Source: Treponema sp. (GTDB lineage Bacteria > Spirochaetota > Spirochaetia > Treponematales > Breznakiellaceae). Taken from it: a DNA stretch of 35,664 nt. The stretch lies in NCBI GenBank assembly GCA_031258305.1, contig JAIRNA010000027.1, forward strand, positions 1 through 35,664, given 5' to 3'. How positions within the stretch are numbered: position 1 is the first letter of the stretch; every line of letters begins with the position of its first letter. The notes under the pieces are model-generated. The model was not told the DNA's origin and ran no database searches. It saw only the letters and a program-made list of their open reading frames with translations. This document shows, one piece after another, positions 7,762-14,816 of this stretch. Both the position numbers and the translations under genes were made by a program.

Positions 7762-8517
7762 CTATTCTACTCCCAAATACGCGTCAATCACTTTTTGGTT
7801 TTTTTGGATTTCATCTGGCGTGCCCTGGGCAATGGTTAAGCCGTAGTCCAGAACGTAGAGTCTTTGGCATATACCCATGACAACCTGCATATGATGCTCT
7901 ATCAACAATACGGCTATGTTGAAACGGTTCTTTATATTCACGATAAAGTCCATAAGTTCCTGTGATTCTTGGGGATTCATACCTGCGGCAGGTTCGTCGA
8001 GCAGGAGGAGTTTCGGTTCCGTGGCAAGGGCGCGCGCTATTTCGAGACGCCGTTGTTTGCCGTAGGGCAGGGATACGGCAATGTCGTCAGCGTTGTTTTT
8101 TAGCCCTATGGATTCGAGCAGGTCAAGCGCGAAGACGCGGGCTTTTTTCTCCCGCTCTCTGTAATTCGGCAGGTGCAGAACGGCCTCGAAAAGGCTGGGC
8201 TTCTCTCGTAGGTTACAGGCGACCAGAATGTTTTCAAGTACCGTCATTTCGGAGAAAAGGCGGATGTTCTGAAACGTCCGCGCAATGCCCGTTTCCGTGA
8301 TGGCATGAGGCTTCTTTCCCCCTATATTTTTCCCGTTAAAAATGATATTTCCCCGTGTGGGCGTGTAAACCCCCGTTATCATATTAAAAACCGTTGTTTT
8401 ACCCGCGCCGTTTGGTCCTATAAGTCCCACGATTTCGTTGTTTTCAACCGTCACGGAAAAATCAGCCACCGCGGTCAATCCGCCGAACTGCATAGTAACA
8501 TCTACTGTTTTAAGCAA
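7762..8517 (-). CDS. livG: branched-chain amino acid ABC transporter ATP-binding protein LivG
   Basis: Partner ATPase of LivF. It shows Walker A GPNGAGKTT, the LivG-typical TGIARTFQNIRLF, a signature region with SLPYGKQRRLEIARAL, Walker B LLLLDEPAAGMNP, LIEHHM and a C-terminal AYLG. The start is taken as TTG at 8517 because AAGGAGG lies seven bases upstream and the resulting MLKTVDVTMQFGG matches how LivG proteins begin. The longer ATG start at 8556 would translate a TATAAT-like element (8547-8542) and the ribosome site itself. It is codirectional with apbE upstream (about 96 bp gap) and livF downstream. Confidence 0.93.
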   Translation of the reverse strand: MLKTVDVTMQFGGLTAVADFSVTVENNEIVGLIGPNGAGKTTVFNMITGVYTPTRGNIIFNGKNIGGKKPHAITETGIARTFQNIRLFSEMTVLENILVACNLREKPSLFEAVLHLPNYREREKKARVFALDLLESIGLKNNADDIAVSLPYGKQRRLEIARALATEPKLLLLDEPAAGMNPQESQELMDFIVNIKNRFNIAVLLIEHHMQVVMGICQRLYVLDYGLTIAQGTPDEIQKNQKVIDAYLGVE

Positions 8518-8613
8518 AAGAATATCCTCCTTGATTACGGTATTATATTTCTCCATTTTGTCAATTATAAAAAAGTCTCGGCGCAGTGATTTTATAGCTC
8601 CGCGATTCTCATA

Positions 8614-9660
8614 CTATCTTCCTAAAATCGTCCATTCGTTATCTACGAGAGAAAAACATTCTATCGCGCCTTGGTCGCCACGGATGGTTTTGTCTTCAAA
8701 GATGAAGAGCGCGTCGACTCCGTCCAGCGATTCGGCTAAAGCTATGCCCTTTTCAAAGCCAAGCGCAAATAGAGCGGTGGAGAGGGCATCAGCATCAATA
8801 GAAGAATCCGCTATAACCGTAACGGAAAGCAAGCCGTTCCGTACTGGGAAGCCGTTCTCAGTGGAGAGGATGTGATGGTAGCTGACTCCGTCAACCTCGA
8901 AGAAACGCTCGTAAACGCCTGATGTTACCATAGTTTTGTTACCGACTGTTTCCACGACGCCCACAGAATCACCCCGTTCCGACAGAGGATTCTGCACACC
9001 GATTCGCCAGCTCGAGCCGTCTTTTTTCCTGCCAAACACGAAGATGTTACCACCGAGATCGATGACAGCCCGCTTGACCTTGTTCGCTGTCAAGATACGA
9101 GCGGCTTCATCTGCGGCGTAGCCTTTTACGATGCCGCCCAGATCGAGTGCCATGCCACTTTTGGTCAAGAAAACCCCGTCTGAGTCGATTCTCACGTTTT
9201 GCCAGTTCACGAGCGGGAGAACCGCGTCTATTTCCGTTTGAGATGGTATGTGGGGATCGTCGAAGCCTATACCCCAGAGTTTCACCAGAGGACCAATGGT
9301 AGGGTCAAACGCGCCGACGGAAATTTCAGCGTAACTCAAGCTTTTTTCGATGACCGTAAGGACATCAGCACTCACGCGGACCGGCTCCGCACCGGCTTTA
9401 GCATTGATTTCGTCCACTTCTGTACCGTTTTTGTTCACACTGAATCGGTCTTCAATTTCATGCAACCGGGTAAAGACCGCATTGAAGACTTCCGTCCGCG
9501 CTTTGTCTGGCAGAGTAACACTACACACCGTGCCAAGCGCAAATTCCGACTGGTGCGAAACAGACGGGGTGCAACACGCTAGGGTGAATAGCAAATAGGC
9601 AGAAATGAATGTCACTATGGCTTGCCATGTCAAATTTACTCTGTTTTGTTGAACCATCAT
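8614..9660 (-). CDS. apbE: FAD:protein FMN transferase ApbE
   Basis: Transfers FMN from FAD to Thr/Ser of exported flavoproteins such as RnfG/NqrC-type subunits. The 348-residue protein has a signal ending LFTLACC (Cys 29/30), so it is probably a periplasmic lipoprotein. Family motifs are DPTIGPLVKLWG (120-130), DLGGIVKGYAADEAA (173-187), DLGGNIFVFG (201-210) and the metal-binding DADALSTALFALG (289-301). In Treponema pallidum the homologue is a bifunctional FAD pyrophosphatase/flavin transferase. The ribosome site before ATG 9660 is weak. It follows the TPR-like gene by 21 bp, probably in one transcript. No target flavoprotein gene is visible here. Confidence 0.93.
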   Translation of the reverse strand: MMVQQNRVNLTWQAIVTFISAYLLFTLACCTPSVSHQSEFALGTVCSVTLPDKARTEVFNAVFTRLHEIEDRFSVNKNGTEVDEINAKAGAEPVRVSADVLTVIEKSLSYAEISVGAFDPTIGPLVKLWGIGFDDPHIPSQTEIDAVLPLVNWQNVRIDSDGVFLTKSGMALDLGGIVKGYAADEAARILTANKVKRAVIDLGGNIFVFGRKKDGSSWRIGVQNPLSERGDSVGVVETVGNKTMVTSGVYERFFEVDGVSYHHILSTENGFPVRNGLLSVTVIADSSIDADALSTALFALGFEKGIALAESLDGVDALFIFEDKTIRGDQGAIECFSLVDNEWTILGR

Positions 9661-9681
9661 ATATTCGCATCGCCTCGTGGG

Positions 9682-10725
9682 TTATTGTATGTTAAAATAA
9701 TATCTGTCCAGGTACTTGATACGGTTTTGGGCGTCTGTCCAATGGGAACTCAAAGGGAATTCGGTTACCAGACGCTGGTAATAGTAGCGGGCGGATTTTA
9801 CATCTTTCGTGGGACCGTTTGCCTCGAATGCTCTCGCGTAGAGCCACCAGGCCTCGTCATTGCCTGACGGAAATCGCTCGCTGAATTGGTCTAAAACGCC
9901 CAACACCGAAACGAGGTCGTTTACGTCAAAGGCTTTCCGCGCTTGTTCGAGATAGGCGTCCGGTCCCTCGTTTTCAAGAACGCCTGACTCGGGTGCAGTG
10001 ACTTTGGAAGTCATTGCCAAAACCGCGGATGTCTGCTCTTGAGGAACCGTCTTGCCGTCTACGGCTTGGGACGCTTTTTCTGTGGTCTGAACGGATGGCA
10101 GCTCCGTCGGAGGCAGCGGCATAGCGCCAGCCTTGTCTCCAGCCGCCCAGGCCGATTCCTGCGCTATGGTCGGCCATCGCGGCTGGGCTACCACAGGACT
10201 CCGACTTATTTTAGCGTTTCCATCCGAACCGGCGGACACTGCACTCTCAATAATCACCTTGATGTGGTCATCTATCAAAAAGTCACGAATGAAGTCCTGC
10301 TTATAAAATTCAAGCTCGTAAACGCCGTTTCTTTCGGCTTCAAAAAGAAAAGTCTGTCCCTCCGCGTCAAATCGGTGAGACTGATACGAAACCCCCGTCT
10401 GTCCCGTTTTTTCACCGAGGAAAACCCAGCCATTCCCGCCGAAGGGAATTTCTACCTGCTGTCCGACGTCCGCCTTGACGGTACGAGAATACATGACGGG
10501 CGCGTTGAGTTCCATAAGTTCCGGCAACCTGCGCGCCGAAGACCGAGGTGGCTCTGTTAGAGGGAGCGTTAGCGGCGGAGCTTCCGGAACCTGTCCCTCT
10601 GGCGTTAGTGGCGAGATTTCCGTCTGTTCTTCCATCATCGGGAGCCCATACACGCTCAAAGGAAAAAGTATGAATAAAAAAAATGCGATTTTTTTTATGT
10701 TCTTTAAAATTTTTAAAGAATTCAT
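9682..10725 (-). CDS. exported TPR-like protein of unknown function
   Basis: A 347-residue protein with a signal peptide (hydrophobic core about 13-25, followed by YGLP). A predicted beta-rich domain lies at about 75-165 (VEIPFGGNGWVFLGE, FLFEAERNGVYELEFYKQ), then a Pro/Ser/Thr-rich low-complexity stretch. A C-terminal tetratricopeptide-type region at about 255-347 contains YLEQARKAFDVND, EAWWLYARAFE and SARYYYQRLVTEFPLS, similar to YbgF/outer-membrane-assembly TPRs. I do not recognise the exact family. It overlaps the upstream one-TM gene by four bases (ATGA) and precedes apbE by 21 bp. The beta domain and TPRs suggest a periplasmic envelope scaffold, which is inference. Confidence 0.8.
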   Translation of the reverse strand: MNSLKILKNIKKIAFFLFILFPLSVYGLPMMEEQTEISPLTPEGQVPEAPPLTLPLTEPPRSSARRLPELMELNAPVMYSRTVKADVGQQVEIPFGGNGWVFLGEKTGQTGVSYQSHRFDAEGQTFLFEAERNGVYELEFYKQDFIRDFLIDDHIKVIIESAVSAGSDGNAKISRSPVVAQPRWPTIAQESAWAAGDKAGAMPLPPTELPSVQTTEKASQAVDGKTVPQEQTSAVLAMTSKVTAPESGVLENEGPDAYLEQARKAFDVNDLVSVLGVLDQFSERFPSGNDEAWWLYARAFEANGPTKDVKSARYYYQRLVTEFPLSSHWTDAQNRIKYLDRYYFNIQ

Positions 10726-11192
10726 GGCGTCTTCTCCATTATTTCGTCTACGGTATTTTTTATATTATTCTGCCATTGAGACGGATCGTTCTCAAGAGGA
10801 TTGGTCCAAAAAGGACGAGCATCTTGAGCATCCCACTTCTTCGGCTGTTTCTCCAATATCACATTAGGGAGGAAATCCGGCTCGTCCGGCAGGAAGATAT
10901 CTTCCATCGGGATAGAAGTCGGCTTGCTCTTCTCAACCTGTATCGGAGACCGCGGTTTCTTGGAACGCTCGGCGTTTATTAGCAAAACCACGGCGAACAC
11001 CAGCAAAAGCAGAGCAATAACACCCGCTCCCGTTATAAAAACCCTTCGGTGTTTATGGAACTCCTCAATAATCGTCCGCCCAACCATCCGCTCCGCGTAT
11101 GACGTTTTTGCGGATAACGCTTTTGAAAATACAGTTTGAATTGTTCCTTTGATACGGCTTAAAACATCCGGTAACGAGGAAAAAATTGACAT
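10722..11192 (-). CDS. single-pass membrane protein of unknown function
   Basis: A 156-residue protein with a basic amphipathic N-terminus, one strong membrane segment (about 53-72, VFITGAGVIALLLLVFAVVL) and a 80-residue polar, proline-rich tail presumably outside the membrane. No family recognised. It heads an operon with the TPR-like protein and ApbE (ATGA overlap). The ATG at 11192 lies only six bases after a good -10 element and has no ribosome site, so its mRNA may be leaderless. An internal ATG at residue 36 has only a badly spaced GGAG. Confidence 0.78.
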   Translation of the reverse strand: MSIFSSLPDVLSRIKGTIQTVFSKALSAKTSYAERMVGRTIIEEFHKHRRVFITGAGVIALLLLVFAVVLLINAERSKKPRSPIQVEKSKPTSIPMEDIFLPDEPDFLPNVILEKQPKKWDAQDARPFWTNPLENDPSQWQNNIKNTVDEIMEKTP

Positions 11193-11198
11193 AGAAGT

Positions 11199-11226
11199 AT
11201 TATATCATATAAATCTAATTTGTAAA
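11199..11226 (-). promoter_or_regulatory. sigma-70 promoter, probably giving a leaderless mRNA
   Basis: Minus strand TTTACA (11226-11221), 16-bp spacer, TATAAT (11204-11199). Six bases separate the -10 from the ATG at 11192, so the predicted +1 falls at or one base before the start codon. Confidence 0.62.
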
Positions 11227-11437
11227 GCCCTTTAACCTAATAACAATGTCCCTTTTTGACACAGTTTTTCGGCAAGTTTGAACAATTGGGACAAAAAGTA
11301 ACAGTAAACCGCAAGAATGAACAAGAATGAGTAAAAACAAACGAATTAATCTATAATAAACAGTAAATAAATACATAAAAATGATGTAAAATTTAACAAA
11401 ATTACAATAAAAGGTAATATTATTCACTGTTTTATAT

Positions 11438-11456
11438 TATTATTTAAGAAATAATA
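11438..11456. promoter_or_regulatory. 8-3-8 inverted repeat just upstream of the sigma-54 box
   Basis: TATTATTT-AAG-AAATAATA is a perfect inverted repeat ending five bases before the -24 element. It may be a repressor or activator site, or an AT-rich bend. No family assigned. Confidence 0.4.
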
Positions 11457-11460
11457 GGCT

Positions 11461-11476
11461 TGGCATATTTTTTGCT
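11461..11476 (+). promoter_or_regulatory. sigma-54 (RpoN) promoter of the sigma factor gene
   Basis: TGGCATATTTTTTGCT carries GG at 11462-11463 and GC at 11474-11475 with ten bases between, the defining -24/-12 spacing, and matches TGGCAC-N5-TTGC at nearly all conserved bases. The expected +1 near 11487 leaves a short leader containing AAGGAG. No comparable sigma-70 promoter is seen immediately upstream. Confidence 0.6.
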
Positions 11477-11500
11477 TGTATTATTAAGAAGGAGCATTTA

Positions 11501-12364
11501 ATGACCAAGAACATATATAAGCAGGCTATCAATTCGGATGACAATATCTTGTCCCTATATTTAAAAGAAATCAATCGGATATCGCTTTTGAGCAGAGAAG
11601 AAGAAGACGAGACGGCGCACAAAGCGGCGCGGGGTGACAAGAAAGCCCGTGAAAAGCTCGTGAATGCAAATTTGCGCTTTGTCGTCAATGTGGCGAAAAA
11701 GTATCAAGGGCAAGGACTGCCTTTGTTGGACCTTATAAGTGAAGGCAATATTGGGCTCTTGAATGCCATTGACCGTTACGATGTTAACAAGGGCTATCAC
11801 TTCATTTCCTATGCAGTGTGGTGGATTCGGCAGGCGATTCTCAAGGCGATTTGCGAAAAATCTCGCGCCATAAGACTCCCCTTAAACCGAGCAAATGAGC
11901 TCGTTCAGATAGAAAAAGCGAAGAAATTCATACAACGCGGTTACAACGTAGATGCGGAAATACACGAAATAGCGGCGCTTTTGGGCATGGATAGCGATCA
12001 CGTCGCCGACATCCTCAACATAAGCCGCGAGATGGTTTCTATTAGTACGCCCCTGTCTCCTGACCGAGATTCTGCCGTTTTAGGTGACTTTGTTGAAGAC
12101 AAACATTACGAAGCGCCGGAAGTTTCCGTTATGAACAAGGCGCTTAAGGAAGACATTGAGAACGTACTTGAGACTCTAAGTTCAAAGGAAGCTGACATCA
12201 TCAGGTTCCGCTTTGGATTGGGCAATAGAAAGCCTATGTCCTTGAAAGAAGTGGGTGATCGCTTCAACCTCACTAAAGAGCGGATTCGGCAGATAGAGAA
12301 AAAGGCTATGAAACGGCTTCAACATCCCTCTCGACAACAGATGCTGGAGAGCTACGTTGCCTAA
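11501..12364 (+). CDS. group-2 sigma-70 family RNA polymerase sigma factor (RpoS-like)
   Basis: A 287-residue sigma factor that lacks region 1.1. Region 1.2 includes DNILSLYLKEINRISLLSREEE. Region 2 spans about 45-120, with LISEGNIGLLNAIDRYD and the -10-recognising YAVWWIRQAILKAI. Region 3 is about 125-200, and region 4 ends with MSLKEVGDRFNLTKERIRQIEKKAMKRL (given as the helix-turn-helix). The size and domain set fit RpoS/RpoH-like or group-2 sigma factors, not the 600-residue housekeeping RpoD. AAGGAG lies seven bases before ATG 11501. It sits behind a sigma-54 type promoter and overlaps the following HAD gene by eight bases. Whether it is a true RpoS orthologue cannot be decided here. Confidence 0.92.
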   Translation: MTKNIYKQAINSDDNILSLYLKEINRISLLSREEEDETAHKAARGDKKAREKLVNANLRFVVNVAKKYQGQGLPLLDLISEGNIGLLNAIDRYDVNKGYHFISYAVWWIRQAILKAICEKSRAIRLPLNRANELVQIEKAKKFIQRGYNVDAEIHEIAALLGMDSDHVADILNISREMVSISTPLSPDRDSAVLGDFVEDKHYEAPEVSVMNKALKEDIENVLETLSSKEADIIRFRFGLGNRKPMSLKEVGDRFNLTKERIRQIEKKAMKRLQHPSRQQMLESYVA

Positions 12365-13007
12365 ATTCGCCGGCGCAATATTTGATATGGACGGGCTTAT
12401 GCTTGACACGGAACGCCCTGCCCTGTGCGCCTGGAAACAGGCCGCATTGAAACAGGGCTTCTTTATTTCGGATGCTGTGTTTTTCCGTACCATGGGAGTC
12501 TCCGAACAGGTTTGTCGGCAAGTCTACGCCGATAAATTCGCCGGTGGTTTTCCCTATGAAGAAACGCGGGAACGGGTCAGGCTTATCCTAGATGATGAAT
12601 TTGAGAGAAACGGTATTGCCCTACGTCCAGGGCTGATTCCCTTACTCGACCACCTCGCGGAACTGAATATGCCGCTCGCGGTGGCCACATCTACTCGTGC
12701 GGAACGAGCGTTGTGGAAACTTGAGAAGACCGGCTTGAAAGGACGTTTTTCGGCTTTTGCCTTCGGCGATGAGGTCGAGCGAGGCAAACCCGCACCGGAC
12801 ATATTCCTCCTTGCCATGCAACGGCTTGGAAAGAATCCCGCTGACTGTATCGGTTTTGAGGATTCCCCAGCCGGACTACTCGGTCTCCATTCGGCAGGCG
12901 TTCGTTCCGTATTTGTGAAAGACTTGATTGAGCCGCGTCCCGAAGTTTTGTCCACGGTGTGGCGGCGCTGTGAGAATTTGGCGGCCGCGGTGGAGTTAAT
13001 CGAATGA
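12357..13007 (+). CDS. HAD-superfamily phosphatase, beta-phosphoglucomutase-like
   Basis: A 216-residue HAD hydrolase of subfamily I with an alpha-helical cap. Motif I FDMDG (nucleophile Asp10, Asp12), motif II ATST (Thr111 or Ser112), motif III Lys144 in RGKPAPDIF, motif IV GFEDSPAG (Glu168, Asp169). Family members hydrolyse sugar phosphates or isomerise beta-glucose-1-phosphate; substrate unknown. The start is TTG at 12357, with GGAG seven bases upstream, inside the last codons of the sigma gene. It overlaps the NUDIX gene by ATGA, so all three are likely cotranscribed and coupled. Confidence 0.92.
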   Translation: MPKFAGAIFDMDGLMLDTERPALCAWKQAALKQGFFISDAVFFRTMGVSEQVCRQVYADKFAGGFPYEETRERVRLILDDEFERNGIALRPGLIPLLDHLAELNMPLAVATSTRAERALWKLEKTGLKGRFSAFAFGDEVERGKPAPDIFLLAMQRLGKNPADCIGFEDSPAGLLGLHSAGVRSVFVKDLIEPRPEVLSTVWRRCENLAAAVELIE

Positions 13008-13531
13008 AGTATTGTCCAGAATGCGGTTCCGCAAACGTCAAATTTGAGAACGATCAGAAACTTTCTTGTATGAACTGCGGACTCGTGTATTTTCAGAACG
13101 TTGCGGCCGCAACCGCCTGTATCATAAGTACGGAACAAGGTATACTCTTCGTAGAGCGAAAAAAGGAGCCGGGCAAAGGTAAACTCGGAATGCCGGGAGG
13201 TTTCATAAACCCTCGCGAAAGCGCGGTCCAAGGCGTCAGACGCGAATGCCGCGAGGAAATCGGCTTTGACCCAGGAGCAGACGTGGAATTTTTCGCATCC
13301 TTTCCTAATGTTTACCCGTATAAAAACATCGTCTACCACACGTGCGACCTTTACTTCACAGTCTCGGCGCCTACACTGAAACTATCGGACCTCAAAATCG
13401 ACTCGAAAGAAACAGTCAGCGTCCATTTCATAAAACCAAAAAACATAATTCTTGAAGACATCGCCTTTTATTCCGCCCGTGAAGCCTTAAAAGCCTTCCT
13501 TGAAAAGAGCTCGTTATGGAATATAAAATGA
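13004..13531 (+). CDS. zinc-ribbon NUDIX hydrolase
   Basis: A 175-residue protein. An N-terminal zinc ribbon uses Cys4, Cys7, Cys22 and Cys25 (YCPEC, CMNC). The NUDIX box fits GX5EX7REUXEEXGU exactly at residues 66-88, with GGFINPRE and RRECREEIGF. This is the NudC/NADH-pyrophosphatase-like or ADP-ribose-type layout with N-terminal ribbon; the substrate is a nucleoside diphosphate linked to X but cannot be specified. It overlaps the HAD gene by four bases. Placement behind an alternative sigma factor suggests a stress or house-cleaning role, which is inference. Confidence 0.92.
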   Translation: MKYCPECGSANVKFENDQKLSCMNCGLVYFQNVAAATACIISTEQGILFVERKKEPGKGKLGMPGGFINPRESAVQGVRRECREEIGFDPGADVEFFASFPNVYPYKNIVYHTCDLYFTVSAPTLKLSDLKIDSKETVSVHFIKPKNIILEDIAFYSAREALKAFLEKSSLWNIK

Positions 13532-13575
13532 AAACCCGCCGGCACCATCGTGGTACGGCACTTCCCGGAACCTGA

Positions 13576-13589
13576 GCCGCTTCAGCGGC
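13576..13589. terminator. small hairpin in the NUDIX/OMP convergent gap
   Basis: GCCGC-TTCA-GCGGC, 45 bases after the NUDIX stop. A second, imperfect stem (GCCG..ACCA / TGGT..CGGC, about 13538-13557) lies before it. No T-run follows, so terminator function is uncertain. Confidence 0.25.
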
Positions 13590-13695
13590 GAATCGCTAAT
13601 AGTCAGCGGCAGCTTTTAGCCTCATATAAGCCAACCGCCCCCCGCCATGGATGTCGGAGAGCGGTACGAATTTTTTTATTCCCTAGCAGAAAACT

Positions 13696-13706
13696 GGGGG
13701 GGGGGG
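13696..13706 (+). repeat. homopolymer of 11 G
   Basis: Eleven consecutive G at 13696-13706, in the 189-bp gap between the convergent NUDIX and outer-membrane-protein genes and 14 bases past the OMP stop codon. Long G tracts are slippage-prone and control tpr promoters in Treponema pallidum. Here the tract is downstream of both neighbours, so it cannot switch either reading frame. Confidence 0.9.
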
Positions 13707-13720
13707 ATTCAATTTCCCTG

Positions 13721-14698
13721 CTAAATTTGCGCCCGTATGCCGAGGGTAACGCCGTAGTTCGAGTCCATGAAGTTATACATACCGGTGAGGTCGAATTTCA
13801 TGATAAGCACGTTCAGAGAAACGCCCGCAAAAGCGCGGAAAGCCCATCCGGTAGTGTCGATGATTGACGAAAAGCCAGTCGGGGAGAGCTTGTCAAGACC
13901 CGGAACGCCCGCGGAGGACAAACTGTCCTTGATTTCCTCAATATCGGCGTTATCAATGTATTCTCCTCCGTATTTCAGTCTCGATTCAACCGAATAACCC
14001 GCATTTGACCATGCATAACTCGCCCCAAGCCCGGCGTAAGGCGTAATAATCAGGAAAGATTTGGAAATTTGCGCCTTTATGTCAATACTTTTGGTCTCCC
14101 ACGAGAAGGTCGCCTCAGGTTGGGTAAGTTCAAGCGATTTCCCATCCGTGTTAAAAGAAACGCCGCTACCGAGGGGAGCTGTGAGGGAGCTCTTCAGGAA
14201 GTTGAAACCAATCCCTACAGAGATTTTCGGCAGGACCACGTTGCCTTCCATAACTGCGAAGCGGATGTCCGCGCCTGCGAGCAGGTAGTCAATCTTGAGG
14301 CGATCCCCAAAGTCAACTTGGGGCAGAGCACCGAATTTTACCCCGATATCAAAAGGCAGGAAAAGGCCGCCGAGCCGCCCTTCCACAACATAAGCAGGGA
14401 TGAGCATCTGGTCTATGGGAATAGATAGTCCGAAATTGTCCAGTAAATCACCGAAAGCAACGGAATTCAGGGTGGTGAATCCTCCCGACGCTCCGATACC
14501 GAAATGAGGCGGGACTCCAAGTAATTTGCCGATATATGCGTCGGACCAATTCAAGCCCATACTGGCGTTAAAAGGAAGAGACGCGGCCAGTTTTGCCGAA
14601 AAAGTATCGACATTCTTCTGCAAATCGGCGAGATCATCGCTAAATCCGTTAAAAGCGACCGTCAAGGTAATAGCCGCAATGGTAAAAATTCTTTTCAT
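13721..14698 (-). CDS. predicted outer-membrane beta-barrel protein
   Basis: A 325-residue exported protein. The signal peptide is MKRIFTIAAITLTVAFNGFS, cut before DDLADL. The rest alternates short amphipathic strands with glycine turns (FGIGASGGFTTLN, PKISVGIGFNFLKSSL, LIITPYAGLGASYAWS, FRAFAGVSLNVLIMKFDLTG, YGVTLGIRAQI). It ends in a strand with hydrophobic C-terminal residue, as barrel proteins do. No named family recognised. ATG 14698 is chosen because AAAAAGGAG lies just upstream and the signal peptide starts there; the longer open frame to 14758 adds no plausible signal. It has its own promoter (14776-14804), divergent from the ECF gene. Confidence 0.82.
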   Translation of the reverse strand: MKRIFTIAAITLTVAFNGFSDDLADLQKNVDTFSAKLAASLPFNASMGLNWSDAYIGKLLGVPPHFGIGASGGFTTLNSVAFGDLLDNFGLSIPIDQMLIPAYVVEGRLGGLFLPFDIGVKFGALPQVDFGDRLKIDYLLAGADIRFAVMEGNVVLPKISVGIGFNFLKSSLTAPLGSGVSFNTDGKSLELTQPEATFSWETKSIDIKAQISKSFLIITPYAGLGASYAWSNAGYSVESRLKYGGEYIDNADIEEIKDSLSSAGVPGLDKLSPTGFSSIIDTTGWAFRAFAGVSLNVLIMKFDLTGMYNFMDSNYGVTLGIRAQI

Positions 14699-14775
14699 AG
14701 TAAACTCCTTTTTAGAGAATCTCACGGAATATTCTGAGAGACTTGAACGGTAACGCACAGGTAACCATTCAAACC

Positions 14776-14804
14776 AGTATACAAAAAGACTAAAATATTG
14801 TAAA
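14776..14804 (-). promoter_or_regulatory. sigma-70 promoter of the outer-membrane protein gene
   Basis: Minus strand TTTACA (14804-14799), 17-bp spacer, TATACT (14781-14776). The predicted leader is about 70 nt. The promoter overlaps the upstream region of the divergent ECF gene, whose own -10 may be TAAAAT (14791-14796) with weak -35 TTCAAA (14768-14773), so the two promoters could interfere. Confidence 0.58.
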
Positions 14805-14816
14805 GTCTTATTTGTA

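Larger units (their letters stand above)
11193..11500. other. AT-rich divergent intergenic region (308 bp)
   Basis: Strongly AT-rich, unlike the flanking genes. It holds the minus promoter at 11199-11226, an inverted repeat at 11438-11456 and the sigma-54 type promoter at 11462-11475. No gene or known RNA family recognised in 11227-11437; this is where an enhancer-binding activator of sigma-54 would be expected to bind. Confidence 0.6.

Noticed and set aside
8518-8556. N-terminal extension of LivG from ATG 8556
   Set aside because: It would cover a TATAAT-like element and the AAGGAGG ribosome site that serves the TTG at 8517.
13532-13720. Short open frames in the NUDIX/OMP gap
   Set aside because: No ribosome sites, no similarity recognised, and disrupted by the poly-G tract.
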